Assembly (NCBI GenBank): GCA_038534195.1
Contig: JBCAXE010000002.1
Span: forward strand, 1 to 64,000
DNA: 64,000 bases
Direction of reading: 5' to 3'
Source of the DNA: JAJFFW01 sp038534195
GTDB taxonomy: Bacteria > Pseudomonadota > Alphaproteobacteria > Caulobacterales > Parvularculaceae
Part shown: in pieces, positions 15,923 through 23,898 of the stretch
Position numbering within the stretch: the stretch's first letter is position 1
Layout of the letters: every line of letters begins with the position of its first letter
The notes under the pieces: model-generated
What the model saw: the letters and a program-made list of their open reading frames with translations, nothing else
Told to the model about the DNA's origin: nothing
Databases searched by the model: none
Made by a program: the position numbers and the translations under genes

Positions 15923-17299
15923 ATGACCCCTTACACTTTCATTAAATCTGCGCTGCTTGGCGCAACGGCTCTCGTCGCCTCAAGCATCGCCTTCGCGCAA
16001 TCTGAGCCCAGTTTCGGCGGCGGAACTTCCGATCCGTTCGGCGGGCGCGGGCGCGCGGCTGACTTTGACGGCGCCGTTTTTGTCATGAGCAATGACGTCG
16101 ACCAGAACTCAGTCGTCGCTTACGGACGGCGCGACGACGGCACGCTGTCGCTCATCGGCGAATTCGCCACCGGCGGCCAGGGCTCTACGGATTTTGACGG
16201 ACCGGAAGGTCTTGATCCGTTGATCTCCGGCGACGCTGTCGTTCTCAGCGACGATCGCCGCCAGCTCTTTGTTGTCAACGCCGGTTCCAATTCGGTGAGC
16301 GCGTTTCAGATCGGCGACGATCTCCGCCTGCGATTGACTGACACGGAATTTGTCAACGGCATCGCGCCCAACTCCATCGCCTATCGCGACGGCGTGATCA
16401 TCGTATCCTCGATTGACGCGGACGGCGTTTTCACCGGCGAACCCGATCAGGAAGGCGCAATCGAAGCCTTCAGCGTCGCGCGCAACGGCAATCTCCGCTC
16501 TATTCGCGGCTCCCGGCGCGTGCTTGAAAATCGTCCGTCAAATGTGCGGTTTAGCCCTGACGGCCGTTTTATAACCGTCACGTCAATCAATGCAGGCTCC
16601 GTCCTTCTCAATGGCGGCGACACGCCGGAACTCGTTGTCTTCGGCGTCGACCGCAATGGCGTGCCGACGCCATCGGCCCTCGCCGAAGCTTCTTCAACCG
16701 CCTTTGGCAATACAGACGGACGCAACCTCGCCTCGGCGATCAGCCACGAAATTGTTGAAGATGACGGCCGTCAATTTGTCGTTGTCTCGGAGGCGCGTGA
16801 GTTTTCCAGCGACGGCCTCCCCCCTACCTTCCCCAACCTGCAGGCGGGCTCCATCTCCTCCTGGGAGCTTGGGGAGTTTGGGTCGCTGACCCCGGTAAGC
16901 CTTGACGTTCTCTCCGGCGGCGGGGTTCTCGACGGCATGCGCACCACATGCTGGCTCGAATTCTCTGCAGACGGAGAAGAATTCTGGGCCTCGAACACAG
17001 TCGATTCCAACATTTCGGCGTTCAGCTTTGACGAAGGCGTCGTCGAGTTCGTCGATATCGTCGCCGATCAGCAAGGTGAAGTGAGCCGCACGGACGGTCC
17101 CCTCGCCTTCGGAACGCAAAGCGACGGCTTCATTGATATGGCCGCCAGCGACAATGGCGAGTACCTCTATCAACTTCTCGGTCTGCGCGGTCAGGTCAAT
17201 GTTTACAAAACAGAGGACGATGGTTCTTTGTCTTTGATCCAGACGACGCCGACCGGCAATCTGCCGACGATCGACACGCAAGGCATCGCGGCGTTCTAG
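15923..17299 (+). CDS. Secreted lactonase-like beta-propeller protein
   Basis: A 458-residue exported protein. Signal peptide at residues 1-25 (FIKSALLGATALVASSIAFA, cleavage before QSEPS). The mature part is made of repeating blades such as FVMSNDVDQNSVVAYGRRDDGTLSLI and LFVVNAGSNSVSAFQI, typical of the seven-bladed lactonase / YVTN-like propeller family. The substrate is unknown. ATG 15923 is supported by GGAGAG upstream; an ATG at 15839 would bury the signal peptide. It is followed by a strong terminator. Confidence 0.75.
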   Translation: MTPYTFIKSALLGATALVASSIAFAQSEPSFGGGTSDPFGGRGRAADFDGAVFVMSNDVDQNSVVAYGRRDDGTLSLIGEFATGGQGSTDFDGPEGLDPLISGDAVVLSDDRRQLFVVNAGSNSVSAFQIGDDLRLRLTDTEFVNGIAPNSIAYRDGVIIVSSIDADGVFTGEPDQEGAIEAFSVARNGNLRSIRGSRRVLENRPSNVRFSPDGRFITVTSINAGSVLLNGGDTPELVVFGVDRNGVPTPSALAEASSTAFGNTDGRNLASAISHEIVEDDGRQFVVVSEAREFSSDGLPPTFPNLQAGSISSWELGEFGSLTPVSLDVLSGGGVLDGMRTTCWLEFSADGEEFWASNTVDSNISAFSFDEGVVEFVDIVADQQGEVSRTDGPLAFGTQSDGFIDMAASDNGEYLYQLLGLRGQVNVYKTEDDGSLSLIQTTPTGNLPTIDTQGIAAF

Positions 17300-17321
17300 G
17301 CGCGCTATTGCTGCATTGAAG

Positions 17322-17352
17322 AGAGGCGTTCGTCAGAACGCCTCTTTTTTTT
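17322..17352 (+). terminator. Strong rho-independent terminator
   Basis: A perfect 10-bp stem, AGAGGCGTTC (17322-17331) and GAACGCCTCT (17336-17345), with loop GTCA, is followed by eight T. It ends the propeller gene and insulates the BlaI cluster. Confidence 0.92.
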
Positions 17353-17387
17353 GAAAAAGGGAAATTTGAGACGACTAAAATAAAGGG

Positions 17388-17424
17388 TTGACAGTGTGGC
17401 GACACGTGTCGCACATTGGCGACA
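17388..17424 (+). promoter_or_regulatory. Promoter and operator of the BlaI-type regulator
   Basis: TTGACA at 17388-17393 is a consensus -35 box. It is followed by the perfect 14-bp palindrome GCGACACGTGTCGC (17399-17412), and TGGCGACA occurs twice, at 17397-17404 and 17417-17424, exactly 20 bases apart. The second copy touches the ATG at 17424. BlaI/MecI repressors bind dyads over their own promoters, so autoregulation is likely. Confidence 0.55.
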
Positions 17425-17807
17425 TGAAGCCTGCCCCGTCGGAATTGCGCATCCTGAAACATTTGTGGACTCACAAAGAACAGAGTCTGCGGGAGATTCA
17501 CGACGCCGTCGCCGACGATCTCGGCTGGTCGCGTTCATCCACGCGCAAGACCGTCGACCGCATGGTCGAAAAAAACATGGTGACCGTCGGCGACAAGCAT
17601 GGACTGAACCTCTATCGCGCGAAGGCGAAGAAAATTCCAACGCTTGCCGCGATCATTCAACAGTTCACCTCCGACGTACTCGGACTAGAGGGGCCGTTGC
17701 CGGTGGCTAATCTCGTCCGGAGCGCCGTATTGTCCTCTGAGGAATTGGAGGAGTTGGAAGCCTATCTAAAAAAAGAAGCGAATGCGGAGGATAAGACGAA
17801 ATCATGA
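17424..17807 (+). CDS. BlaI/MecI/CopY-family transcriptional repressor
   Basis: A 127-residue winged-helix repressor. Seen: LRILKHLWTHKEQSLREIHDAVADDLGWSRSSTRKTVDRMVEK as the helix-turn-helix, followed by a helical dimerisation region ending in an acidic tail. In characterised systems such repressors are cleaved when a membrane M56 metalloprotease is activated. The next gene encodes such a protease and starts inside this gene's stop codon (ATGA at 17804), so the pair is co-translated. I start at ATG 17424 because the upstream 12 codons contain the operator. Confidence 0.88.
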   Translation: MKPAPSELRILKHLWTHKEQSLREIHDAVADDLGWSRSSTRKTVDRMVEKNMVTVGDKHGLNLYRAKAKKIPTLAAIIQQFTSDVLGLEGPLPVANLVRSAVLSSEELEELEAYLKKEANAEDKTKS

Positions 17808-19213
17808 ACGCCGCATTTGTTTTTTCTATGGCCATGTTCGCCGTCAGCGCCCTTGTCTGGGCGCTTGCGTTCACTCTTTCCTGTCTCGAACGCCGCTTCC
17901 GCAATTGGCCTGCATTCTGGGCGGTGGCGCTCTTCGCCTGCGTTGCGACACCTCTCCTCGCCGCGCTTTTTCTCAGCTTTCCTATGCTCAACCCCGCTTC
18001 CGGGCTTCATATGCCGTACTTGCACGACCCGCTTGAACCGCTGGGATCGATCATCGCCGAACAAGTCGCGGGCGCGGAAACGCAAAAAGGGTTTTCCATA
18101 CCATTTCTGGAAAGCGCCATCGGCTGTCTTTACCTGCTTGGCGTCGGTGTTTGCCTTCTACGATTGACCGCCGGACGCGGCCGCGCACACGCCATCGCGC
18201 GGCGGGCGACGGCGACCACTCTCGGCGGCGACCGAAAATTCTACCTGACAGATGAGGTCACAACACCGTACACGTACAGCCCATTCGGCCGTCCGGAACA
18301 ATCGAAAATCGTGATCCCGGCACAATTGGCGAGACGATTTTCTGCACCGCAGTTGCGGGATATTCTCGACCACGAAGCCGCGCATATCGTTCGGCGGGAC
18401 GACGAGACAGGGCTAGCCCTGCGCACGCTCCTCGCCGTCTGTTGGATATCGCCATTCGCCTATGCGCTCTTCAAACGATGGGGCGACAGCATTGAAACAC
18501 AATGCGATATCGCCGTCGCCGGCGGTCGCTCAACTGAATTACGCCGGGCCTACGCGGAAACGCTTCTGGATGCATTGCGCCTTTCCGCAACCCAGGACCG
18601 GCGCCTTCCGGCTGCTTCATTTTCCGCCAACCATCTAAGGAGTGAAAAGATGAGACTTCGAAATATCATGGCCGGCGCCGCGCCGTCCTTTCAGGGACGG
18701 GCGAACAAAACGGCGCTCAACCTGGCCGCCGCGGCGATTATCGCGTCGGGCGCCTTCACACTTTCAGCCCAAGCCGATGACGGCGACGCCAATGGCGCGC
18801 TGGTCAACAATATCTCTTTCATGCTCGAAGGCCGCCTCACCGCCTCCTACGGCGTTCAGTATGATCCGTTCAAGTCCGGTAAAACGATGACCCATTACGG
18901 CATCGATATCGCCGCGCCGATCGGCACGCCGATCTACGCCCCGGCGGACGGCGCGATTATTGAGGCGACCGATCTTTACAACGGAAAGGCGGGATACGGG
19001 AAGGTTATCGTCATCGAGACCGCGGACGGAACGCGCACGCTTCTTTCTCATCTCGGCGAATACAGCGTCCAAAGCGGGCAGAAAGTGAAGAAAGGCGAAC
19101 AGATCGCCACGGTCGGCCTAACCGGAAAAACAACCGGTCCGCATGTGCATGTGGAGACATATCAGGCGGGCGAACGCGTTGACCCGATGGAAACGTGGCC
19201 CTTCAAAAAGTAA
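17804..19213 (+). CDS. M56 membrane metalloprotease fused to an M23 (LytM) peptidase domain
   Basis: A 469-residue BlaR1-like sensor protease with an unusual output. Hydrophobic segments occur near residues 5-25, 35-62, 100-120, 208-222 and 303-325. The M56 zinc motif HEAAH is at about residue 189 (RDILDHEAAHIVRRDDE), in the cytosolic loop. After the last hydrophobic segment comes a C-terminal M23 domain, 350-469, with HYGID (364) and HVH (447), the complete zinc ligand set of LytM endopeptidases. In BlaR1 that position holds a penicillin-binding sensor. It probably cleaves the BlaI partner and acts on, or senses, peptidoglycan. The latter is inference. Confidence 0.82.
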   Translation: MNAAFVFSMAMFAVSALVWALAFTLSCLERRFRNWPAFWAVALFACVATPLLAALFLSFPMLNPASGLHMPYLHDPLEPLGSIIAEQVAGAETQKGFSIPFLESAIGCLYLLGVGVCLLRLTAGRGRAHAIARRATATTLGGDRKFYLTDEVTTPYTYSPFGRPEQSKIVIPAQLARRFSAPQLRDILDHEAAHIVRRDDETGLALRTLLAVCWISPFAYALFKRWGDSIETQCDIAVAGGRSTELRRAYAETLLDALRLSATQDRRLPAASFSANHLRSEKMRLRNIMAGAAPSFQGRANKTALNLAAAAIIASGAFTLSAQADDGDANGALVNNISFMLEGRLTASYGVQYDPFKSGKTMTHYGIDIAAPIGTPIYAPADGAIIEATDLYNGKAGYGKVIVIETADGTRTLLSHLGEYSVQSGQKVKKGEQIATVGLTGKTTGPHVHVETYQAGERVDPMETWPFKK

Positions 19214-19258
19214 CAACAGCGTTCGAAGACGAACGCGGTAACCGCTTCCCGGATTTGT

Positions 19259-20233
19259 ATGCGCATTCTCATTGTTCTGATCACGTGCCTCAGCGTTTCA
19301 TGCGTGCAAATCCGGGAAACGCCAACGCAACGGGAAAGCCTCGCGAACGGCGCGGCTAACGAAAAACGGATTGCGCTGTCTTTTGACGACGCCCCGCGCG
19401 GGCAAGGACCCATGTTTTCTGGTTCTGAGCGGACGCAACGACTCATAGAAACGTTACGGTCGGCGGAAGCTGGTCCGGTCGTATTCTTCGTCACTACAAA
19501 TGGATTGGAAAAAGAAAATGGGTTTGAACGTATCCGGCGGTATGCGCGCGCCGGCCATTTGATCGCCAACCATACTCACAATCATCCCTGGCTCCGAGAT
19601 ACGCCGGCGGCGGTCTATATCTCGAACATTGATCAGGCGGAAGCGCTGTTAGAAGACCTTCCTAACCGCCGCCCCTGGTTCCGTTATCCGTTTCTTGACG
19701 AGGGGCGTCCCCTTGACCGGCGGCTTGCGGTCTACGATGCGCTCCAACAACGCGGACTGAAAAACGGCTATGTCACCATCGACAATTACGATTGGTACAT
19801 GGAGCAACAATGGAAAAGAGCCGTACGCGACGGGCGGACGGTCAATCTCAACGCTTTGCGCGGCGCCTATGTGGATATGCTGATGGGGGCTGTGTCGTTC
19901 TACGATCAAGCCGCCCGAGAAGCGCTGGGGCGATCGCCTGCGCACATCTTATTGTTGCACGAAAATGATGTGGCCGCCTTATTCGTTGATGATTTGGTCG
20001 CGGCGTTAAGGGCGGACGGATGGCGGATAATCAGCCCTGACGAAGCGTATGACGATCCCATAAACCGCCGACAACCGACGACCATGCGCACTGGCCAAGG
20101 ACGTATCGCCGCCCTCGCCATCGACGCAGGCCGCGACCCGCGGACGATGACCCATCTGGCGATCGAAGAAAATCAGATCGACGCGATGTTAGAGCAGCGA
20201 AACGTCTTCGGTGATACGCCGTTAAAAGACTAA
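19259..20233 (+). CDS. Polysaccharide deacetylase lipoprotein
   Basis: NodB-homology (carbohydrate esterase 4) protein of 324 residues. An N-terminal signal with lipobox LSVSC predicts attachment to a membrane. Catalytic and metal motifs: SFDDAP near residue 41 (Asp pair) and NHTHNHP near 105 (His ligands), plus RYPFLDEG. Such enzymes remove N-acetyl groups from peptidoglycan, chitin or exopolysaccharide. Its position 45 bases after the M56-M23 gene suggests a shared role in cell-wall modification. It overlaps the convergent GNAT gene by four bases. Confidence 0.82.
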   Translation: MRILIVLITCLSVSCVQIRETPTQRESLANGAANEKRIALSFDDAPRGQGPMFSGSERTQRLIETLRSAEAGPVVFFVTTNGLEKENGFERIRRYARAGHLIANHTHNHPWLRDTPAAVYISNIDQAEALLEDLPNRRPWFRYPFLDEGRPLDRRLAVYDALQQRGLKNGYVTIDNYDWYMEQQWKRAVRDGRTVNLNALRGAYVDMLMGAVSFYDQAAREALGRSPAHILLLHENDVAALFVDDLVAALRADGWRIISPDEAYDDPINRRQPTTMRTGQGRIAALAIDAGRDPRTMTHLAIEENQIDAMLEQRNVFGDTPLKD

Positions 20234-20916
20234 TGTTGCGGCCTCAACGCCGCCAACGATGTCCGCTGAACGCCTTGCTCGTCAAAATTCTCAGGCGCGA
20301 GCCACGCTTGCAAGCCCGCTTTCACCGGCGGCCATTCACTGTCGATAATCGAATACCACGCCGTGTCGCGGTTTTCGCCTTTGACGATCATGTCGTTGCG
20401 GAAGACGCCTTCAAAGGAGAAACCAAGCCGCTCAGCGGCGCGCTTTGATGCGTCGTTTCCATTGTGGCATTTCCATTCGTAACGCCGATAGCCGAGATCA
20501 TCGAACAAATGCTTCGCCATCAGAAACATCGCCTCGGTGGCTGCGGGGGTTTTCTGGATTTTCTTTGAGAAGATAACGCAGCCCACTTCCGCCGATCCAT
20601 GGTCGGGGCGTATCCGCATGTAGCTCGCCGTTCCCAAAACATAATCCGTCTCGGGATCAATAATCGCCAGAACGCGCCAGGGGTTGTTCGCCAACCCGCC
20701 CATAAATGTGAAAACGTCGCCTAGCGCCGCTGCATCCGCCGGCTTCGGCAACGGAATGTAGCGCCACAAATTGTCGTCGTCTGGTCCAGCGATATTCTCA
20801 AAGAGCCTTTGCGCATGACGGTTCTTCGAAAACGCCTCCAGCCTGACAAACCGCCCGGTAAGCGCGGCCGGCCGCGGCTCATCGCATGGTCGCCAGGTTG
20901 AAAAATCTTTTGTCAT
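20230..20916 (-). CDS. RimJ/RimL-type GNAT acetyltransferase
   Basis: A 228-residue acetyl-CoA-dependent N-acetyltransferase. Seen: LTGRFVRLEAFSKNRHAQRLFE at the start, VLGTASYMRIRPDHGSAEVGCVIF as the central strands, and YRRYEWKCHNGNDASKRAAERLGFSFEGVFRND, the RimL-like C-terminal signature. The target amine is unknown. The ATG at 20916 fits the family; an upstream start at 21006 would add a 30-residue basic extension. Confidence 0.85.
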   Translation of the reverse strand: MTKDFSTWRPCDEPRPAALTGRFVRLEAFSKNRHAQRLFENIAGPDDDNLWRYIPLPKPADAAALGDVFTFMGGLANNPWRVLAIIDPETDYVLGTASYMRIRPDHGSAEVGCVIFSKKIQKTPAATEAMFLMAKHLFDDLGYRRYEWKCHNGNDASKRAAERLGFSFEGVFRNDMIVKGENRDTAWYSIIDSEWPPVKAGLQAWLAPENFDEQGVQRTSLAALRPQH

Positions 20917-21011
20917 TCGCGGCGACAGCCTCACTCTTGCATGCCCCTTGCCGCTACCATGACAGCGGCGTACGCTCCACGCACAAAATCCTTCAAAGGA
21001 ATACATGCGCT

Positions 21012-21311
21012 ATGATCGTCGTGTCAGGAAATGCGAAATTCGCCCCCGGGGCGCTGCAAAAGATCCGTAAGGAAATGGAGGCAATGATCACCGCCTCCAA
21101 AGCAGAGGCCGGGTGCATTGACTACGCATACGGGATTGACGTTTCGGATCCCGATACGCTTCTCGTGGTGGAGTATTGGGAAGACTGGGCCGCGCTCGAC
21201 GCGCATTTTAAAGAGCCGCACATGGCGACGTGGCGCGCCGCTCTCGGCGCGGCTGGCGTGCTTTCCCGCGATATTAAAGCCGCGGAAATGGATGGCGTGC
21301 GCGCGCTCTAG
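21012..21311 (+). CDS. Antibiotic biosynthesis monooxygenase (ABM) domain protein
   Basis: A 99-residue dimeric alpha/beta-barrel protein of the ABM/YgiN type. Seen: MIVVSGNAKFAPG, EAGCIDYAYGIDVSDPDTLLVVEYWEDWAALDAHF, and a terminal helical segment. Family members include quinol monooxygenases and haem-degrading enzymes; the substrate here is unknown. It overlaps the convergent FrhB-like gene by four bases. Confidence 0.85.
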   Translation: MIVVSGNAKFAPGALQKIRKEMEAMITASKAEAGCIDYAYGIDVSDPDTLLVVEYWEDWAALDAHFKEPHMATWRAALGAAGVLSRDIKAAEMDGVRAL

Positions 21312-22525
21312 AATTTATTCAAAAGAACGCGCCGGCTTGTTCCGAGGAAGCTTTTGAGATTTGCAAACACGCCCGCGAGGCGCGCGCCGTCGCGGAGGCG
21401 ATAACCTGTGAACACCGGTGCGTCTCCGCGCCATAAGCGCAGTGCGGCAAGTCGCGACCAGGCGAGCTTGCGCCGTTTCACCTGCCCTATTTGCATGGCG
21501 GCGATGGTCTCCACGGGCGTCGGTTCACTGCGGATGGCGCCGGCGGCGCGCGCAGCCTTAAACAGGGTCTCGCCGACCGGGGTCCGCGTCACGATAAGGC
21601 TGCGCCCGGGCCGTTCTTCGAACAGCGGGTACCCTTTCTCATCGCAATGCCAGGCGTCTGCGAAGGAAATATCCGCGTGACCGCCGGTTCCATCCGGACA
21701 AATCTTGCATCGCGGCTGCAGGCGCCTGGTCAGTATTTTTCCCCAACTGTCATGGTACGACATTTCGCGAGCTTCGCCCGTTTTAAGCGTTGCGCGCGCT
21801 TTACCGGGCCACCCGTCGCCGCGATAGCGGAAGGAAAGGACGTCGTCGGGGTCAGCGCCCATTGTCCGTACAATTTCTTCTGCGCCCTTCAGGCTCGGCA
21901 CCCCTGCACAGAAAAAGGTGACCACACAGACGATGAATTCATTGATCCGGGCGTCGAATTGCGCAAGGGCACGCAGCGCGGCGGCGTCGCATGGCTTGCC
22001 CACAAAAACAAACGGTTGACGCCGCGCGAGCGCCGCGTCGAGATCAGCGAGCGGCGAGGACGGCGCATAGCGCGAGCCCGCGGCGGCATAGACATCTTCG
22101 CTGTCGGCGCTGATGCGCGCCTCATTGCCGATGGGCTGCGTTTCGCTCGCCGCCGTTTGCAGAACGAATTTCGCGGCGCCGCTTTCCAACAGATGCGTAA
22201 CAAATGCGGACAAAGCGCCGCCCGAAGAGGCGTGATGGCGCAGACGTTCATCGACGGCGTGGCCGCTGTAGACATCAAGGTAAGGGCCCCACAGCACATC
22301 ATCGACGCGGTCGCCGGCGTCCTGACGCAGTGACAGACTTGGGCACACATTCGCGACGACATTCTCCTCCGCCGCAGAAAACGCCTCGCGTTGGCTGGGT
22401 CTGGCGAAGCCTGCCTCATTGACGGTCATGGCGACTTTACCGGGCGCAGCCGCTGCGCAGGCGCCGCAGCCGGCGCACAGACCGCTTCTTGCAACGCCTG
22501 ATAAAGCAGGCGACGCCGCGCTCAC
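21308..22525 (-). CDS. FrhB-type coenzyme F420 hydrogenase/dehydrogenase beta-subunit-like protein
   Basis: A 405-residue iron-sulfur flavoprotein-like protein. N-terminal cysteines CAGCGACAAAAPG resemble a partial ferredoxin-type cluster motif. YSGHAVDERLRHHASSGGALSAF, FVGKPCDAAALRAL and the later cysteine segment RCKICPDGTGGHADISFAD are hallmarks of the FrhB/FdhB family. In polysaccharide clusters such proteins pair with pyruvyl transferases, as here, and are thought to act as reductases in glycan synthesis. Starts with GTG overlapping the stop of the pyruvyl transferase. Confidence 0.85.
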   Translation of the reverse strand: MSAASPALSGVARSGLCAGCGACAAAAPGKVAMTVNEAGFARPSQREAFSAAEENVVANVCPSLSLRQDAGDRVDDVLWGPYLDVYSGHAVDERLRHHASSGGALSAFVTHLLESGAAKFVLQTAASETQPIGNEARISADSEDVYAAAGSRYAPSSPLADLDAALARRQPFVFVGKPCDAAALRALAQFDARINEFIVCVVTFFCAGVPSLKGAEEIVRTMGADPDDVLSFRYRGDGWPGKARATLKTGEAREMSYHDSWGKILTRRLQPRCKICPDGTGGHADISFADAWHCDEKGYPLFEERPGRSLIVTRTPVGETLFKAARAAGAIRSEPTPVETIAAMQIGQVKRRKLAWSRLAALRLWRGDAPVFTGYRLRDGARLAGVFANLKSFLGTSRRVLLNKF

Positions 22526-23706
22526 GCCGCCGCCTTCACCGCCTGAACAAGCGCATGCTGCACCGACGCCTCATAGGGCTTCAGCCGATCATACCCGGCG
22601 GCGAGCCCTGAAGCGGCGGCCTCTTTCAGCGCATCGCGATTGTCGTATGCGTCCATCGCTTTGGCGAGGATTGTGTCGGTGTCGTCTGTCTTGCAATCGG
22701 CGAGCGCCGGATAGTTCAAGGCGCCGAAAAAGCCTTCAAACTTCCGGCTATACGCCATGGGCAGAACCGGGACGCCTGTCGAAAAGGCGGCGATACATGC
22801 ATGCATGCGCGCGCCCATGAAGAAGTCCATTCCCGCAATATAGGATTTCGCCTGAGACGGGTCGCGGAAGACCGGCGCAACCGTTACGCCTGGAAATTCC
22901 GAGGCAAGCCCCGCGCACGCCCTATGATCATCTTCAACGGGCTGCTTTGTGGATAGAACATGTCCGATGAGATGAATGTCGCAATTCGTCTGTCTCGTGA
23001 AGAAGTGAAGAATTTTCCGGACCGTCTCGCCATAGTCGGATTTCAATCCGAACATGTTGTCGCCGGAAAAACCGCCATTCATCAGAAGGCCGGAAACATT
23101 GAGGCCCACGCGAGTTTGGCCGTTCGCACGCTTCGCCGGTTTTTTATACGGCAGGCGCAGCGCCACGTCGCTTGCTTCGATGAGCGCCCCGTCAAACCCC
23201 ATATCGCGCGCGAACGCCGTCGATAAATGATCGCGGCTCGAAACAGCGGCGGCGCGCCGCAAAATGTTCAGGCCCGCGCGTTTGATCACCGGATTTGAAA
23301 ATGGCCCGATCGTTTGCGGGCTCATCACCAGCGGCACCCCGCCTTGCAGGATAATATTCGACGCCATCAGCATTTTGCTGATACGGCCCGGGCCGTAAAT
23401 ATCGGTGAAGCTGTCGCCGCCGCCGATATCCAGAACGAGATCGCAATCTTTGACGATCTGCGCCAAGCCGCCGCTCAGCGGATTGAGATCGCGCGCGCGG
23501 AGCCCCACCACCTCGATATCGTCTCGGCGGAAGTAAGGCGGCTTTGGGTCGTCCCAACCGATCACCTTGAATTTCGGCTTCAGGCCGACATTGCGCGCCG
23601 CGTCTTCGACAATCGCCATGTTCCCGATAGTGAGCGCCCCGACGCCCAGATTGTCAGAGTTCATCGAATGCCACAAAAGGCCGATGGTCACGATTTGCTG
23701 GGGCAT
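22522..23706 (-). CDS. Polysaccharide pyruvyl transferase family protein
   Basis: A 394-residue CsaB/WcaK-like enzyme that transfers pyruvate ketal from phosphoenolpyruvate to a sugar. Seen: MNSDNLGVGALTIGNM, VLDIGGGDSFTDIYGPGR, PLVMSPQTIGPF and DFFMGARMHACIAAF with GVPVLPMAYSRKFEGF. The pair with FrhB suggests glycan decoration at the cell surface. No glycosyltransferase or polymerase genes are adjacent, so this is an isolated two-gene module. Confidence 0.87.
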   Translation of the reverse strand: MPQQIVTIGLLWHSMNSDNLGVGALTIGNMAIVEDAARNVGLKPKFKVIGWDDPKPPYFRRDDIEVVGLRARDLNPLSGGLAQIVKDCDLVLDIGGGDSFTDIYGPGRISKMLMASNIILQGGVPLVMSPQTIGPFSNPVIKRAGLNILRRAAAVSSRDHLSTAFARDMGFDGALIEASDVALRLPYKKPAKRANGQTRVGLNVSGLLMNGGFSGDNMFGLKSDYGETVRKILHFFTRQTNCDIHLIGHVLSTKQPVEDDHRACAGLASEFPGVTVAPVFRDPSQAKSYIAGMDFFMGARMHACIAAFSTGVPVLPMAYSRKFEGFFGALNYPALADCKTDDTDTILAKAMDAYDNRDALKEAAASGLAAGYDRLKPYEASVQHALVQAVKAAA

Positions 23707-23898
23707 GGTGGATCTCGCGGGTGACGCGTTGCGGCGTCCGTTTCATAATTTCTTAGGCATGATGGCAGCCATCGGTGGACAAATGGTTACAAAGCCCAGT
23801 GAGCGGCGCGCGGAACCGAAAACCGGGGGCCGTCAAGGGCTAGGCGCCCTTCTTTCTTAGTCTTATGTAATTCTTGCATTTCTTTTGGGAGACCCCAC

